Made by a program: the position numbers and the translations under genes
Shown here: one piece after another, positions 40,072 to 48,773 of the stretch
Numbering within the stretch: position 1 is the stretch's first letter
How the letters are laid out: each line of letters begins with the position of its first letter
DNA from: Aldehydirespirator sp028819505
GTDB lineage: Bacteria; Actinomycetota; Acidimicrobiia; Acidimicrobiales; Aldehydirespiratoraceae
Direction of reading: 5' to 3'
DNA: 64,000 nucleotides
NCBI GenBank assembly: GCA_965207755.1
Contig: OZ242297.1
Coordinates: forward strand, 2,294,001-2,358,000
Notes under the pieces: model-generated
What the model was told of the DNA's origin: nothing
The model's input: only the letters and a program-made list of their open reading frames with translations
Databases searched by the model: none

Positions 40072-43000
40072 TCAGGCGGCGTCGGAGACCCGCTCCGACA
40101 CCACCATCGACGAGCCGCCGGGCTTCATCGAGACCCCCTGCAGGCAGTCGGCGGCCTCCATGGTGCGCTTCTGGTGGGTGACGATCACCAGCTGGGCGTC
40201 GGAGCGGAACTCGTCGATGAGGGTCAGGAAGCGGTGCAGGTTCACGTCGTCGAGAGCGGCCTCCACCTCGTCCATCACGTAGAAGGGAGACGGCCGGCTG
40301 CGGAACACCGCGAACAGGAAGGCCAGCGCGGCCAATGTCCGCTCGCCGCCGGAGAGCAGCGACAACCGCTTCACGTTCTTGCCTGACGGCTTGGCCGAGA
40401 TCTCGATGCCGGTGTCGAGGAGGTCGTCGGGCTCGGTGAGGCTGAGGCGCCCCTCGCCGCCCGGGAACAACGCCTCGAACAGCACCTCGAAGTTGGCGGC
40501 CACATCGACGAAGGCCGAGCTGAACACCGTCCTGATCTCGCCGTCGATCGAGCGGATCACCCGGTTGAGGTCGCGGCGGGCGGCGCGGATATCGTCCAGT
40601 TGGCCCCTCAGCAGTTCGTGGCGCTCGTAGAGTTCGTCGTACTCGGCCAGAGCCAGAGGATTGACCGGGCCCATGATCTCCAACTCGGCGGCCAGCTGAT
40701 CCACCCGCTGTGCGGGGTCGAGCCCGTCGGGCAGCTCCGGCAGCGGCGCGGACACAGCCTCCTGCGGGGTCAGGCCGTGGGTGTCGCGCAGACGCTCGAC
40801 CGCCGTCTGCAACCGCGTGCGGAGCTCGGCCTCCTCGACGTCGTGCCGGCTCTCGGTCCCGCGGAGGGTCTCGTAGCGACTCTCGGCATCGGCCTGCCGG
40901 CGCCGCAGGTCGTCGAGGCCCGCAGCCAGCGCCCTGACCTCGTCGGAGTGCCTGCGACGGGCGTCGCGTATCTCGGCGAGCCCGGCGTTCAGTATCCCCG
41001 TCCGCTCCTCCACCGCCCGCCTGAGCGTCTCGAGCACCGTCGCCTCGCGCTCCAGCACGGCCAGACGACGGGCGGACTCGGCCCGGGAGGAGCGGTAGAC
41101 GGCCAGCCGCGCCTCCAAGTCTGTGACGCGGGCGCCCAGCATCTGCCGGCGCTGCTCCAACCCGGCGTCGGTGGCGCTCTGGTCGGCCGCCCGGGCCGCC
41201 AACTCCGACGCACGCCGGTCGAGGCCGGCTCGCTCCTCGTCCGCCCGGCGGTTCCGCTGGAGTGCCTGCGCCTCCGCAGCCTCCAGCCCGGGCAGGCGGG
41301 ACTCGATCTCTGCGACCCGCGAGACGGCCTCCCCCAGCCGGCGGGAGGTCTCCGCCAAGTGGTCGCGCAGGGCACTGGCGGCGGTGCGGAGGTCGCGCCG
41401 GTCGGACTCGGCGCGACCGACGGCGCCGGCCGACGAAGACGCGGCTAGCTCGGACGCGGCCAGCCGGCGGCCGAGTTCGTCGACACGCGCCCGACTCTCC
41501 CCCAGCCTGCTCCGGGCCAGACCGCATCCGGCCTCCGCCTGTTCGACGGCCGCCCTCGCAGCCTCGCGCCTCTGGTCCGCCTCCGCCAGCGCGGGCCGGA
41601 GCCCGGCGGCGCCGTGTACGCCGAGCCGCCAGCCTCTGCTGCTCAGCCGGTCGCCGGCCGGTGTGACCACCACGACGCCGGGGTGCCGCATCCACACGTC
41701 GGCCGCGGCGCGCCAGTCGCCGTCGACGAGGACCGTCGAGTCGAGCAGCACGTCCAGCAGGCGGTCCACATCCGGATCGGCGGCCCGCACCCGGCCCCTC
41801 AACGGCGCCAGCCCGAGCCGGGCCACCGGCACGGGCCTCGCGCCGCCGACGCCGCCGGCCTCCAGCGCGATCACCGTCGCGCCGGCGTCGCCGGCCTCCA
41901 CGCTGTCGAGCAGGCGGCGCGCCGCGGCGGCGCGCCTCACGACGACGGCGCCGACCGTGTCCCCCGCGGCGGCCGCGAAGGCCGCTTCGAGGCCGGAGTC
42001 CACCTCCACGAGGTCGCCCAGCAGCCCCAGGACGCCATCGGCTGCGCCCTGCACGGCGGCCGGCACCGGCCCGGCGGACTGGTCGAGGGCCATGGCGAGC
42101 GCCTCGCTTCGCGCCGCCCAGTGCCGCAAGTCGCTCTCGGCCGCTGAACGGGCCCCGACGGCGCCCTCCAGGGCGCTCTCGTCGTCGGCCCGAGCCGTTT
42201 CCGCCGCCGCGAGCTCCGCACGGAGGGCGGTGATCCCGTCGCTGCGCTCCTGCTGCTCGCTGCGATGCCGATCAAGCTGGGCGTCCACCTCCTGCAGGCG
42301 ACGCTCGGATGCCTCCAAGCGCATGGCGAGACGGTCCCGCTCCGACTCGTTGAGCCCCATCGTCGACTGGAGCGCAGCCAACTCGCCCCTGGCCTCGGAC
42401 GCATCGCCGGCCGCGCCCAGGCCGAACCCGCCGTGGCCGCCCCATCGGGCCTCGAAGGCGGCCCGGTCCGCTTCCAGTCGCTCCTTCGTCTCCTCCAGAC
42501 GGAGGCGGTCCGTGTCGGCCGCGCCCGCGGACAGCACCACCGCGGAGAGCTCGCTCCGGCTGCGCTCCAGCTCCGCCTGCAGGCCCGCGGCCAGATCGTG
42601 GTCGGCGAGGGCGGCCCTCTGATGCTCGATGCCGCGCCGGCGCTCGACCGCGACCGCAGCCAGCCCCGCCGCCCTGGCCCGCAGGCCCTCGATGCGGGCC
42701 AGCCGCTCGGAATGATCGTCCATCCCGTGGCGGGCCAGCCGCTGCTCGTCGGCGGCAACCCTGACACTGAGAGCGTCGAGCTCGGTCCGCAGGCCGGCTT
42801 GCCGTGTCGCCAGAGCCTCGCTCACGTCCCTGTGGGCGCGCAGCCGCTCCCGCAGATCCGAGATCTCGCAGCCGGCAAGATGCACCCTCAGCACCTCCAG
42901 CTCAGCGAGCAGGCCGGCGTGGCGCCGGGCCGCCTCAGCCTGCTTCTGCAGGGGGCGCAACCGCCGTCGCACCTCCCTCAGCAGGTCGCTCATCCGGGTC

Positions 43001-43563
43001 AGGTCGCCGTCGGTGGCGAGCAGGCGCCGCTCGGCCCGCTCCCGCCTCCTGCGGTACTTGAGGATCCCCGCCGCCTCCTCCACCACCACCCTGCGATCGG
43101 TGGGACGGGCGTTGAGCACCGCGTCTATCTGGCTCTGCGACACGATCATGTGCTGCTGGCGGCCCACGCCCGTGTCGGACAGCAGCTCGAGGATGTCCAG
43201 CAGCCGGCACGGAGTGCCGTTCAGCCCGTAGGCCGACTCGCCGTTGCGGAACAGGGTGCGGGTTATCCGGACCTCGCTGGCCGCCGAGGGCAGCATGCCG
43301 TCGGAGTTGTCGATGGTGAGCGACACCTCGGCCCGGCCCAGCGGAGGCTTGTGGGCGGTGCCCGCGAAGATCACATCGTCCATCCGTGAGGAGCGGACCG
43401 CGCTCGGCGCCTGGGCGCCCAGGACCCACGCCACCGCGTCCACCACGTTCGACTTGCCGCTGCCGTTGGGCCCGACGACCACGGTGACGCCAGGCTCCAG
43501 CCGGATGGAGGCCGGCTCGGCGAAGGACTTGAAGCCCTTCAGCGTCAGCGTCTTCAGATGCAC
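40072..43563 (-). CDS. smc: chromosome segregation protein SMC
   Basis: The product is 1163 residues, full length for SMC. The N-terminal ATPase half has LKGFKSFAEPASIRL and Walker A GPNGSGKSNVVDAVAWVLG. Coiled coil follows, a hinge at about 495-650 (GVLGLLGDLVEVDSGLEAA), a second coiled coil, then the C-terminal signature LSLLSGGERTLAALAFLFAV and Walker B FYVMDEVEAALDDVN. With ScpA/B it forms the condensin that organises the chromosome. It precedes ftsY in most Gram-positives; here the next gene downstream is htrA. Confidence 0.97.
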   Translation of the reverse strand: MHLKTLTLKGFKSFAEPASIRLEPGVTVVVGPNGSGKSNVVDAVAWVLGAQAPSAVRSSRMDDVIFAGTAHKPPLGRAEVSLTIDNSDGMLPSAASEVRITRTLFRNGESAYGLNGTPCRLLDILELLSDTGVGRQQHMIVSQSQIDAVLNARPTDRRVVVEEAAGILKYRRRRERAERRLLATDGDLTRMSDLLREVRRRLRPLQKQAEAARRHAGLLAELEVLRVHLAGCEISDLRERLRAHRDVSEALATRQAGLRTELDALSVRVAADEQRLARHGMDDHSERLARIEGLRARAAGLAAVAVERRRGIEHQRAALADHDLAAGLQAELERSRSELSAVVLSAGAADTDRLRLEETKERLEADRAAFEARWGGHGGFGLGAAGDASEARGELAALQSTMGLNESERDRLAMRLEASERRLQEVDAQLDRHRSEQQERSDGITALRAELAAAETARADDESALEGAVGARSAAESDLRHWAARSEALAMALDQSAGPVPAAVQGAADGVLGLLGDLVEVDSGLEAAFAAAAGDTVGAVVVRRAAAARRLLDSVEAGDAGATVIALEAGGVGGARPVPVARLGLAPLRGRVRAADPDVDRLLDVLLDSTVLVDGDWRAAADVWMRHPGVVVVTPAGDRLSSRGWRLGVHGAAGLRPALAEADQRREAARAAVEQAEAGCGLARSRLGESRARVDELGRRLAASELAASSSAGAVGRAESDRRDLRTAASALRDHLAETSRRLGEAVSRVAEIESRLPGLEAAEAQALQRNRRADEERAGLDRRASELAARAADQSATDAGLEQRRQMLGARVTDLEARLAVYRSSRAESARRLAVLEREATVLETLRRAVEERTGILNAGLAEIRDARRRHSDEVRALAAGLDDLRRRQADAESRYETLRGTESRHDVEEAELRTRLQTAVERLRDTHGLTPQEAVSAPLPELPDGLDPAQRVDQLAAELEIMGPVNPLALAEYDELYERHELLRGQLDDIRAARRDLNRVIRSIDGEIRTVFSSAFVDVAANFEVLFEALFPGGEGRLSLTEPDDLLDTGIEISAKPSGKNVKRLSLLSGGERTLAALAFLFAVFRSRPSPFYVMDEVEAALDDVNLHRFLTLIDEFRSDAQLVIVTHQKRTMEAADCLQGVSMKPGGSSMVVSERVSDAA

Positions 43564-43684
43564 GGGCGCGACGCTAGTTCCGTGAAGCGCCGCATCCGGG
43601 CACCCCTCGCCCGGCTGGAGGGCTCAGACGACCGCTTTGGCGTGGAGGACGCCGGATGGGGCATCCCTGGCCCGGCTGGCGGGC

Positions 43685-44533
43685 TCAGACCTGGGTGTCG
43701 CAATAGTAGGTCCAGCCGCCGCGGAACTTGGTCCGCTTGATCGGCGCCCTGGACCGCTCGCTCAGCGCGCCGTGCCGGCCCCACACCTTGAGGTGGCCCG
43801 CGTAGCCGCCCGGCTGGCCGAACGGATCCAGGAAGGGGCGGTCCGGCACCGACGTCCCCCGGTACTTCATGGCGTCGTGCATGGTGCCGACCAGCGACCG
43901 GTGAAGGCGGCGGATCTCCTGGGTGGACAGCGTGTTGGCGACCCGGTCGAAGCGCAGCCCCGCCTCGAACAGGATCTCGTCGGCGTAGATGTCGCCGATG
44001 CCGACCACGAAGCTGTCGTCGGTGATCAGGGGCTTGAGCTTCGTGTTCCTGCGGAGCAGCAGACGGCCCATCTCGGTCCAGGAGATGGGGGTGGCCACCG
44101 GATCGAGGCCGTAGCCCGCCACTTCGGGCACAGCCGACAGGAAGTCATCGGCGGGCACCACGAACATCTGGCCGGTGCCCTCGGTGTCCACGAAGCGAAG
44201 CTGGCCGTACTGGGTGAACGAGATCACCACCTCGGTTCCCGCCACCTCGGGATGCTTGTTGGCGTTGCGGCGAGGAGAGCCAGACGAGCCGAGCGACAGC
44301 ACGAGCAGCAACCCGTTGCTCAGCTCGATCACCAGGTAGAGGCCGACCCGCCTCACGTCGGTGATCTTCGCCCCCTCCAGCTGCGAGGTGAAGGCCTTGC
44401 GGGTGTGGTAGCGGCGCAGGCACTTCATGCTCGCCGCCTCCGCCGTCTTGATCTTGCGGGTGACGATCTCACGTTCGAGGTCCCGCCGCACGGTCTCGAC
44501 TTCCGGCAGCTCGAAGGAGAGGCCCTTGCTCAT
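43685..44533 (-). CDS. Fpg/MutM-fold protein lacking catalytic residues
   Basis: The product has 282 residues and the Fpg/Nei fold: ELPEVETVRRDLE, an H2TH region GIGDIYADEILFEAGLRF and DPFGQPGGYAGHLKVWGRHG. Several key positions are changed. Active Fpg starts Met-Pro-Glu, with Pro as nucleophile; here seven extra residues precede and the site reads SFELPEV, so Pro is Phe. The usual RxGKYL lysine is Leu (RRVGLYLVIEL). The C-terminal zinc finger keeps only one Cys (WTYYCDTQV). It probably binds DNA without cutting it, or does something else. The location between smc and rnc is where mutM usually lies. ATG 44533 is the only start near the conserved N-terminus. Confidence 0.82.
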   Translation of the reverse strand: MSKGLSFELPEVETVRRDLEREIVTRKIKTAEAASMKCLRRYHTRKAFTSQLEGAKITDVRRVGLYLVIELSNGLLLVLSLGSSGSPRRNANKHPEVAGTEVVISFTQYGQLRFVDTEGTGQMFVVPADDFLSAVPEVAGYGLDPVATPISWTEMGRLLLRRNTKLKPLITDDSFVVGIGDIYADEILFEAGLRFDRVANTLSTQEIRRLHRSLVGTMHDAMKYRGTSVPDRPFLDPFGQPGGYAGHLKVWGRHGALSERSRAPIKRTKFRGGWTYYCDTQV

Positions 44534-44618
44534 GGACGGGCCTCTGGTCGCCCGCTCCTGCTCGCTGCGCCCGCGGGCCGCTCCGGCCAAGGCCTCGCCC
44601 GGCGCATCGCAAGAAACC

Positions 44619-45341
44619 TCATGGACCGCTCCCTACCCGCTCGGCCTCTGAGGCTAGGGCCGAGAAGGCGATCTGGGCCGCCTGCTGCTCGGCGTCCTTC
44701 TTGGTGCTTCCCCTGCCCGTGCCGCTGGCCCGGCCGGCCTGGACCTCGGCCTCGAACGACATCTGGTGCGCGGGCCCGCTGGTGGTCACGTCGTAGGTGG
44801 GAGGGGCGAAACCGAGACGGGCGACCAGCTCCTGGAGCCGTGTCTTGAAGTCGGCATGGCCGGGCGCGGTGGCCTCGGCTTCGAGGCGCGAACCGAGGAT
44901 CCGGCCGATCGCTTCGTCGGCCGCGTCGATTCCGCCGTCGAGATACACGGCCCCGATGACCGCCTCCACCGCGTCGGCCAGGATCGACGACTTCAGCCGG
45001 CCGCCGGACGCGGCCTCCCCCCGGCCCAAGCGCAGCAGCCCGCCGATGCCGATCGACCGAGCCACCTCCGCCAGCGTGGCCGAGTTCACAAGCGAGGCAC
45101 GGGTCTTGGCCAGGTCGCCTTCGGACCAGTGGCCGAAACGCGAGTAGAGCCTCTGCGTCACCGCGAGGCCCAGGACCGCGTCGCCGAGGAACTCCAGCCG
45201 TTCGTTGGAGGACGACCCCGAGTGCTCAGCGCACCAGGAGCGGTGGGTGAGGGCGAGCTCGAGCAGCGCGGCGTCGCCGAACCGGTGGCCGAGCCGGTCC
45301 ATGAGCGCTGCAGCGCCCGCAGGAGCGGTGCGGACCGTCAA
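44619..45341 (-). CDS. rnc: ribonuclease III
   Basis: The 240-residue protein has the RNase III signature NERLEFLGDAVLGLAV, the second metal site ILADAVEAVIGAVYLDGG, and a C-terminal double-stranded-RNA-binding domain (FKTRLQELVARLGFAPPTYDV; GSTKKDAEQQAAQIA). It processes rRNA precursors and structured RNAs. It starts at TTG 45341, overlapping the acpP stop by four bases. Confidence 0.95.
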   Translation of the reverse strand: MTVRTAPAGAAALMDRLGHRFGDAALLELALTHRSWCAEHSGSSSNERLEFLGDAVLGLAVTQRLYSRFGHWSEGDLAKTRASLVNSATLAEVARSIGIGGLLRLGRGEAASGGRLKSSILADAVEAVIGAVYLDGGIDAADEAIGRILGSRLEAEATAPGHADFKTRLQELVARLGFAPPTYDVTTSGPAHQMSFEAEVQAGRASGTGRGSTKKDAEQQAAQIAFSALASEAERVGSGP

Positions 45342-45628
45342 CCCAGCTTCGCTACGACGTAGTCGACGGCATCTCGGACAGAACGCAGGTCCTCCAGGTC
45401 CTCGTCCTCTATGCGAAACCCGACCGCGCGCTCGGCCAACTCCTCCTCGATCCCCTCCACCAGCTCTATGAGCGCCAGCGAATCGGCATCGAGGTCGTCG
45501 GCGAACGAGGCGCCCTCCGCGATGTCGGAGGGATCGATCTCCAGGATGTCGGCAAGACGGTCCCGAATCAGCGCCAGAACCTCGTCACGCCCCATAGGCG
45601 CCTGCTCAACATGGGTTTCTGCGGGCAT
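45338..45628 (-). CDS. acpP: acyl carrier protein
   Basis: The product has 96 residues with the phosphopantetheine attachment motif DLDADSLALIELVEGIEEE (Ser in DSL). The start at ATG 45628 adds a short tail before the first helix (VLALIRDRLADILEIDPSDI). It carries acyl chains in fatty acid synthesis, consistent with plsX upstream. The plsX stop is 41 bases away. Confidence 0.93.
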   Translation of the reverse strand: MPAETHVEQAPMGRDEVLALIRDRLADILEIDPSDIAEGASFADDLDADSLALIELVEGIEEELAERAVGFRIEDEDLEDLRSVRDAVDYVVAKLG

Positions 45629-45669
45629 CGGCGCCTCCGTGCGTCGCTCCGTCGATGCAGCCGACAACC

Positions 45670-46692
45670 TTATCGTTGGGGAGTCGACCAGCCTCCGGCA
45701 CCCGGCTGTCCGCGGGCGACGGCCGCGATGTGGTCCACCATGCCCGCGGCGACCATCTCCCGGGCCACCCTGATGGCGTTCATCACTGCGGCGGCGCCGC
45801 TGGCGCCGTGCGAGATCACGCAGACGCCCCGAACCCCCAGCAGCAGCGCGCCGCCGACGCCGTCGGGATGCAGCTCCCGCGCCATCTCGTCGAGGGCCGG
45901 GGCCAGCATTCCCCCGGCCCGGCGCGAGGTGTCGTCGGTGTCGATGGCCACCAGCAACCGGCCGAACAGGGCCCGCAGCGCCCCCTCCAGCGCCTTGAGG
46001 GTCACGTTGCCGGTGAAGCCGTCGGTCACGACCACGTCGACGGTGGGGGTCATGACGTCGCGGCCCTCCACGTTGCCGATCCATTCCGCTCCGACGTCGC
46101 CGGCCCACCGGCCGTTCGAGAGCAGTTCGAACACGGTCTTGGTGAAGTCGTTGCCCTTGCCGGCCTCCTCGCCGATCGACAGCAGGCCCACCCGGGGCTG
46201 CTCGACGCCGAAGCGGTCGCGGGCGTAGACCGCGCCCATCCGGGCGAACTGCACGAGCCACTCCGGGCGGCACTCCGCGTTGGCGCCCGCGTCGAGCAAG
46301 GTGGTGGGGCTGGCTCCCGGGGTGGGGATCGGCGTGGCGATGGCCGGGCGGGCTATGCCGCGAATGCGGCCCATGCGCAGCAGCGCCGAGCCCATGGCCG
46401 CGCCGGTGTTGCCTGCCGACACCATCGCCGAAGCCCGTCCGTCCCGCACCGCCTCGGCCGCCCGCACGAGCGACGAATCCTTCATCGTGCGCACGCTCGA
46501 TCCCGGCTCCGCGTCCATCGGGATCACCTCGGAGGCCCCTATCACCTCCAGGCCGCCGGTGTCGCCCAACTCGTCGGGCCGACCCACCAGCACCACCGGG
46601 ATCCCCAGCTCGTCGGCGGCGCGCCGGGCGCCGGCCACGATCTCCGCAGGGGCGCGATCGCCCCCCATGGCGTCAACCGCTACCGGTTCCAC
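45670..46692 (-). CDS. plsX: phosphate acyltransferase PlsX
   Basis: This 340-residue protein starts VEPVAVDAMGGDRAPAEIVA and has AMVSAGNTGAAMGSALLRMG, LLDAGANAECRPEWLVQFA, VGLLSIGEEAGKGNDFTK and VVTDGFTGNVTLKALEGA, all typical of PlsX. It makes acyl-phosphate from acyl-ACP for phosphatidic acid synthesis. The start is GTG 46692. It is flanked by rpmF upstream and acpP downstream, as in most bacteria. Confidence 0.95.
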   Translation of the reverse strand: MEPVAVDAMGGDRAPAEIVAGARRAADELGIPVVLVGRPDELGDTGGLEVIGASEVIPMDAEPGSSVRTMKDSSLVRAAEAVRDGRASAMVSAGNTGAAMGSALLRMGRIRGIARPAIATPIPTPGASPTTLLDAGANAECRPEWLVQFARMGAVYARDRFGVEQPRVGLLSIGEEAGKGNDFTKTVFELLSNGRWAGDVGAEWIGNVEGRDVMTPTVDVVVTDGFTGNVTLKALEGALRALFGRLLVAIDTDDTSRRAGGMLAPALDEMARELHPDGVGGALLLGVRGVCVISHGASGAAAVMNAIRVAREMVAAGMVDHIAAVARGQPGAGGWSTPQR

Positions 46693-46781
46693 GGAGGTTC
46701 AGACCATTCGACGCCGACAAAAGTTCCATCCCTGCCCCCGAGGCCTGAAACACGACTGCGAGCCAGCGTTCCAGAGGCCGG

Positions 46782-46961
46782 CTACTCGACGTCTATGGCC
46801 TGCCGGTCGTGGTACCACCCGCAGTTGGCGCACACGCGGTGGGGACGCTTGACGGCGCCGCAGCGGCTGCATGCGCTGCGGCCGCCGGGACGGATCCGCC
46901 ACGCGGACGCCCTTCGGCTGCGGCCCTTCGCCTTTGAGGTCTTCTTCTTGGGGACAGCCAT
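46782..46961 (-). CDS. rpmF: 50S ribosomal protein L32
   Basis: The product is 59 residues starting MAVPKKKTSKAKGRSRRA, with the zinc-binding pairs CSRC and CANC. ATG 46961 gives the canonical N-terminus; the longer open frame upstream belongs to the antisense side of yceD. The presence of all four Cys means the zinc form of L32. Confidence 0.95.
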   Translation of the reverse strand: MAVPKKKTSKAKGRSRRASAWRIRPGGRSACSRCGAVKRPHRVCANCGWYHDRQAIDVE

Positions 46962-47037
46962 GGGGGATCCTGATCTTCGGCGGCCGATCGGACAATCGGA
47001 CAACCCGGCCCGGCAGCCTACCGGGGAGCTGTGGGGC

Positions 47038-47484
47038 CTACACGCCGCCGCCGGCTGTGAAGTCGGCCGCCGCCGGCCCGGTCGGGAACCGGCCCGGAAC
47101 CGGTCCCGCGCAGTCCTCGGAGCACAGGGGCGCCAGCGGCAGGGCCAGCACGGCGGCCTCGCGGGCCGCGGGCGCCAGATCGATGCGATGATCGTCGATC
47201 GGCCAGGTCTCACCCTCGGTCGGTTCCCATTCGAACACCTCCTGCAGCGGCGCCTCCAGGGGGCCCCTCACCTCCTCCAGGCAGCGGCGGCACTCCGCGG
47301 CCCACACCCCAACTACCCGCCCGTCCGCCACAAGGGACCCTCCGGCCGCTCGTACCACTGCCTCCAGGCGCACGGCGCCGTCCACCACCAGAGCCCCCGG
47401 GACGCCGGGCTCGTGCAGGATGCACTCGTCGTCGACCTCGATGCGGTCGACCGAGCCGGCGTCGAGCCGCACACAGTCCACCAC
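47038..47484 (-). CDS. YceD/DUF177 family protein
   Basis: The product has about 148 residues with the DUF177 Cys pattern: AAECRRCLEEVRGPLEAPLQ and LALPLAPLCSEDCAG. It always pairs with rpmF, and YceD acts in rRNA accumulation in plants and bacteria. The start is unclear: GTG 47484 is used here, but an in-frame GTG at 47568 lies inside a 43-bp tandem repeat. Because 43 is not a multiple of three, changes in repeat number would shift any start placed inside the array. Confidence 0.8.
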   Translation of the reverse strand: MVDCVRLDAGSVDRIEVDDECILHEPGVPGALVVDGAVRLEAVVRAAGGSLVADGRVVGVWAAECRRCLEEVRGPLEAPLQEVFEWEPTEGETWPIDDHRIDLAPAAREAAVLALPLAPLCSEDCAGPVPGRFPTGPAAADFTAGGGV

Positions 47485-47502
47485 CAGCCGCCGCCGAGTG
47501 GG

Positions 47503-47668
47503 CCGCTCCTGCCCGCTGCGCTCACGGGCCGCTCGGGCCGTGAAGCCGCTCCTGCCCGCTGCGCTCACGGGCCGCTCGGGCCGTGAGGCCGCTCCTGCCC
47601 GCTGCGCTCACGGGCCGCTCGGGCCGTGAGGCCGCTCCTGCCCGCTGCGCTCACGGGCCGCTCGGGCC
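47503..47668. repeat. four tandem copies of a 43-bp unit in front of yceD
   Basis: Copies begin at 47503, 47546, 47589 and 47632 and are almost identical; the last is slightly short. Each unit contains TCACGGGCCGCTCGGGCCGTGA, with TCACGGGCC...GGCCGTGA able to form a hairpin. The array occupies the whole gap between the DivIVA-like gene and yceD. Confidence 0.9.
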
Positions 47669-47700
47669 CAAGGGGCTCGTACGCTCGGCGTCTGGTTCGT

Positions 47701-48285
47701 TCAACCCATGTCCTGGTCGAATATGTCGTCGTCGGGCTCGGCAGGCGCGGGCGCCGGCGCCGGGCGCGGCAACCGGGTGTCCTGGAGTCGCTGGCGCCCC
47801 GTCGACACGGCGGTGGCCGTCTTGTGCAGCATCGCCTCGAAGGCCGCCAGCCGCTGGTCGCACCAGTCCTCGGTCTCGAGCTTCATCCTCCTGGCCCGCT
47901 CCTCGGCCTCGTCGACCGTCCGCCTCGCCCGCATCTCGGCGGCCTTGACGACCTCGCTGCGCTGGACCATCTGCTCCGCACGGGCCCGGGCCGCCGCGAT
48001 GATGTCCTCGCCCTCTCTCTGCGTGCGGAGCCGGATGTCGTCGCGCTCCTTCAGCATCCAACGAGCAGCCCGCAACTCCTCGGGAAGGGCCGCGAACGCC
48101 TTCTGCAGTATCCCCAGCAGCTCCTCGCCGTTGATCATCACCGAGGTCGAGAACGGCATCGGCCGCGACCTCTCCACCATCCGGACGGCCTGGGCGAGCA
48201 ACTGCTCCACGGCCAGCCGTCGAGCCTCGGACGAACTCTCGGCCGATCCCGTCCCCGCAGGCGGGACCAGGTCGCTCGTACTCAT
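47701..48285 (-). CDS. DivIVA-like coiled-coil protein
   Basis: The product has 194 residues from ATG 48285, which overlaps the coaD stop (ATGA). After a short disordered head comes a charged coiled coil at about 75-160 (LKERDDIRLRTQREGEDIIA; AARARAEQMVQRSEVVKAAE; RARRTVDEAEERARRMKLET) of the SepIVA/DivIVA and ATP-synthase-B-like type. A Pro/Ala tail ends in DDDIFDQDMG. A homologue at this place is usual in actinobacteria and may act at the pole or septum (SepIVA-like). Exact role not known from sequence. Confidence 0.7.
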   Translation of the reverse strand: MSTSDLVPPAGTGSAESSSEARRLAVEQLLAQAVRMVERSRPMPFSTSVMINGEELLGILQKAFAALPEELRAARWMLKERDDIRLRTQREGEDIIAAARARAEQMVQRSEVVKAAEMRARRTVDEAEERARRMKLETEDWCDQRLAAFEAMLHKTATAVSTGRQRLQDTRLPRPAPAPAPAEPDDDIFDQDMG

Positions 48286-48773
48286 CGCTCCCGGTCGGCC
48301 TCTACGCGACCGGCCAGCCGGACCTGCACCGGCTCGGGCACCATCGACGACACGTCCCCACCCAGGCGGACGACCTCCCGGATCAGCTTGGAGGCCACGA
48401 ACGACCGCTTGCTGGCCGAGGGGATGAAGATCGTCTGCACCCCGGCGAGGGCGTGGTTCATCTGCGCCATCTGAAGCTCGTTCTCGAAGTCGGACACTGC
48501 TCGCAGCCCCTTCACGATGAAGTCGGCCTCGACCTCCCGGGCCAGATTGACCACCAGGTTGGAGAACATCGCCACCGAGACATTGGGAAGATGGGCGACA
48601 CACTCCTTGAGCAGCTGCTCGCGCTCGTGCAGGCTGAACAGGCCCTCCCCCTTCTGCGGGTTGCGCGTGGCCGCCACCACCACTTCGTCGAAGAGCTGGG
48701 CGATCGTCTCGATGATCTCGAGATGGCCGTCGTGGATCGGGTCGAAGGATCCGGGGTAGAGCACACGGGTCAC
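48282..48773 (-). CDS. coaD: phosphopantetheine adenylyltransferase
   Basis: The 163-residue product has the nucleotidyltransferase motif GSFDPIHDGHLEII (HxGH as HDGH), VKGLRAVSDFENELQMAQMN and the C-terminal SKRSFVASKLIREVVRLGG. CoaD makes dephospho-CoA from phosphopantetheine, the fourth step of CoA synthesis. It overlaps rsmD by four bases. Confidence 0.95.
   Translation of the reverse strand: MTRVLYPGSFDPIHDGHLEIIETIAQLFDEVVVAATRNPQKGEGLFSLHEREQLLKECVAHLPNVSVAMFSNLVVNLAREVEADFIVKGLRAVSDFENELQMAQMNHALAGVQTIFIPSASKRSFVASKLIREVVRLGGDVSSMVPEPVQVRLAGRVEADRER

Noticed and set aside
38495..41695. A 1066-residue protein joining smc antisense-frame sequence to HtrA
   Set aside because: The first 600 codons are a shadow frame of smc; HtrA begins at ATG 39886 with its own membrane anchor.
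43564..43684. Terminator or small gene between smc and the fpg-like gene
   Set aside because: Only a weak direct repeat around CCCGGCTGG(A/C)GGGCTCAGAC is present, one copy covering the fpg-like stop codon; no stable hairpin or frame.
47503..47668. CRISPR array or origin iterons
   Set aside because: The 43-bp units are directly joined with no spacers, and no replication gene or DnaA boxes are near.
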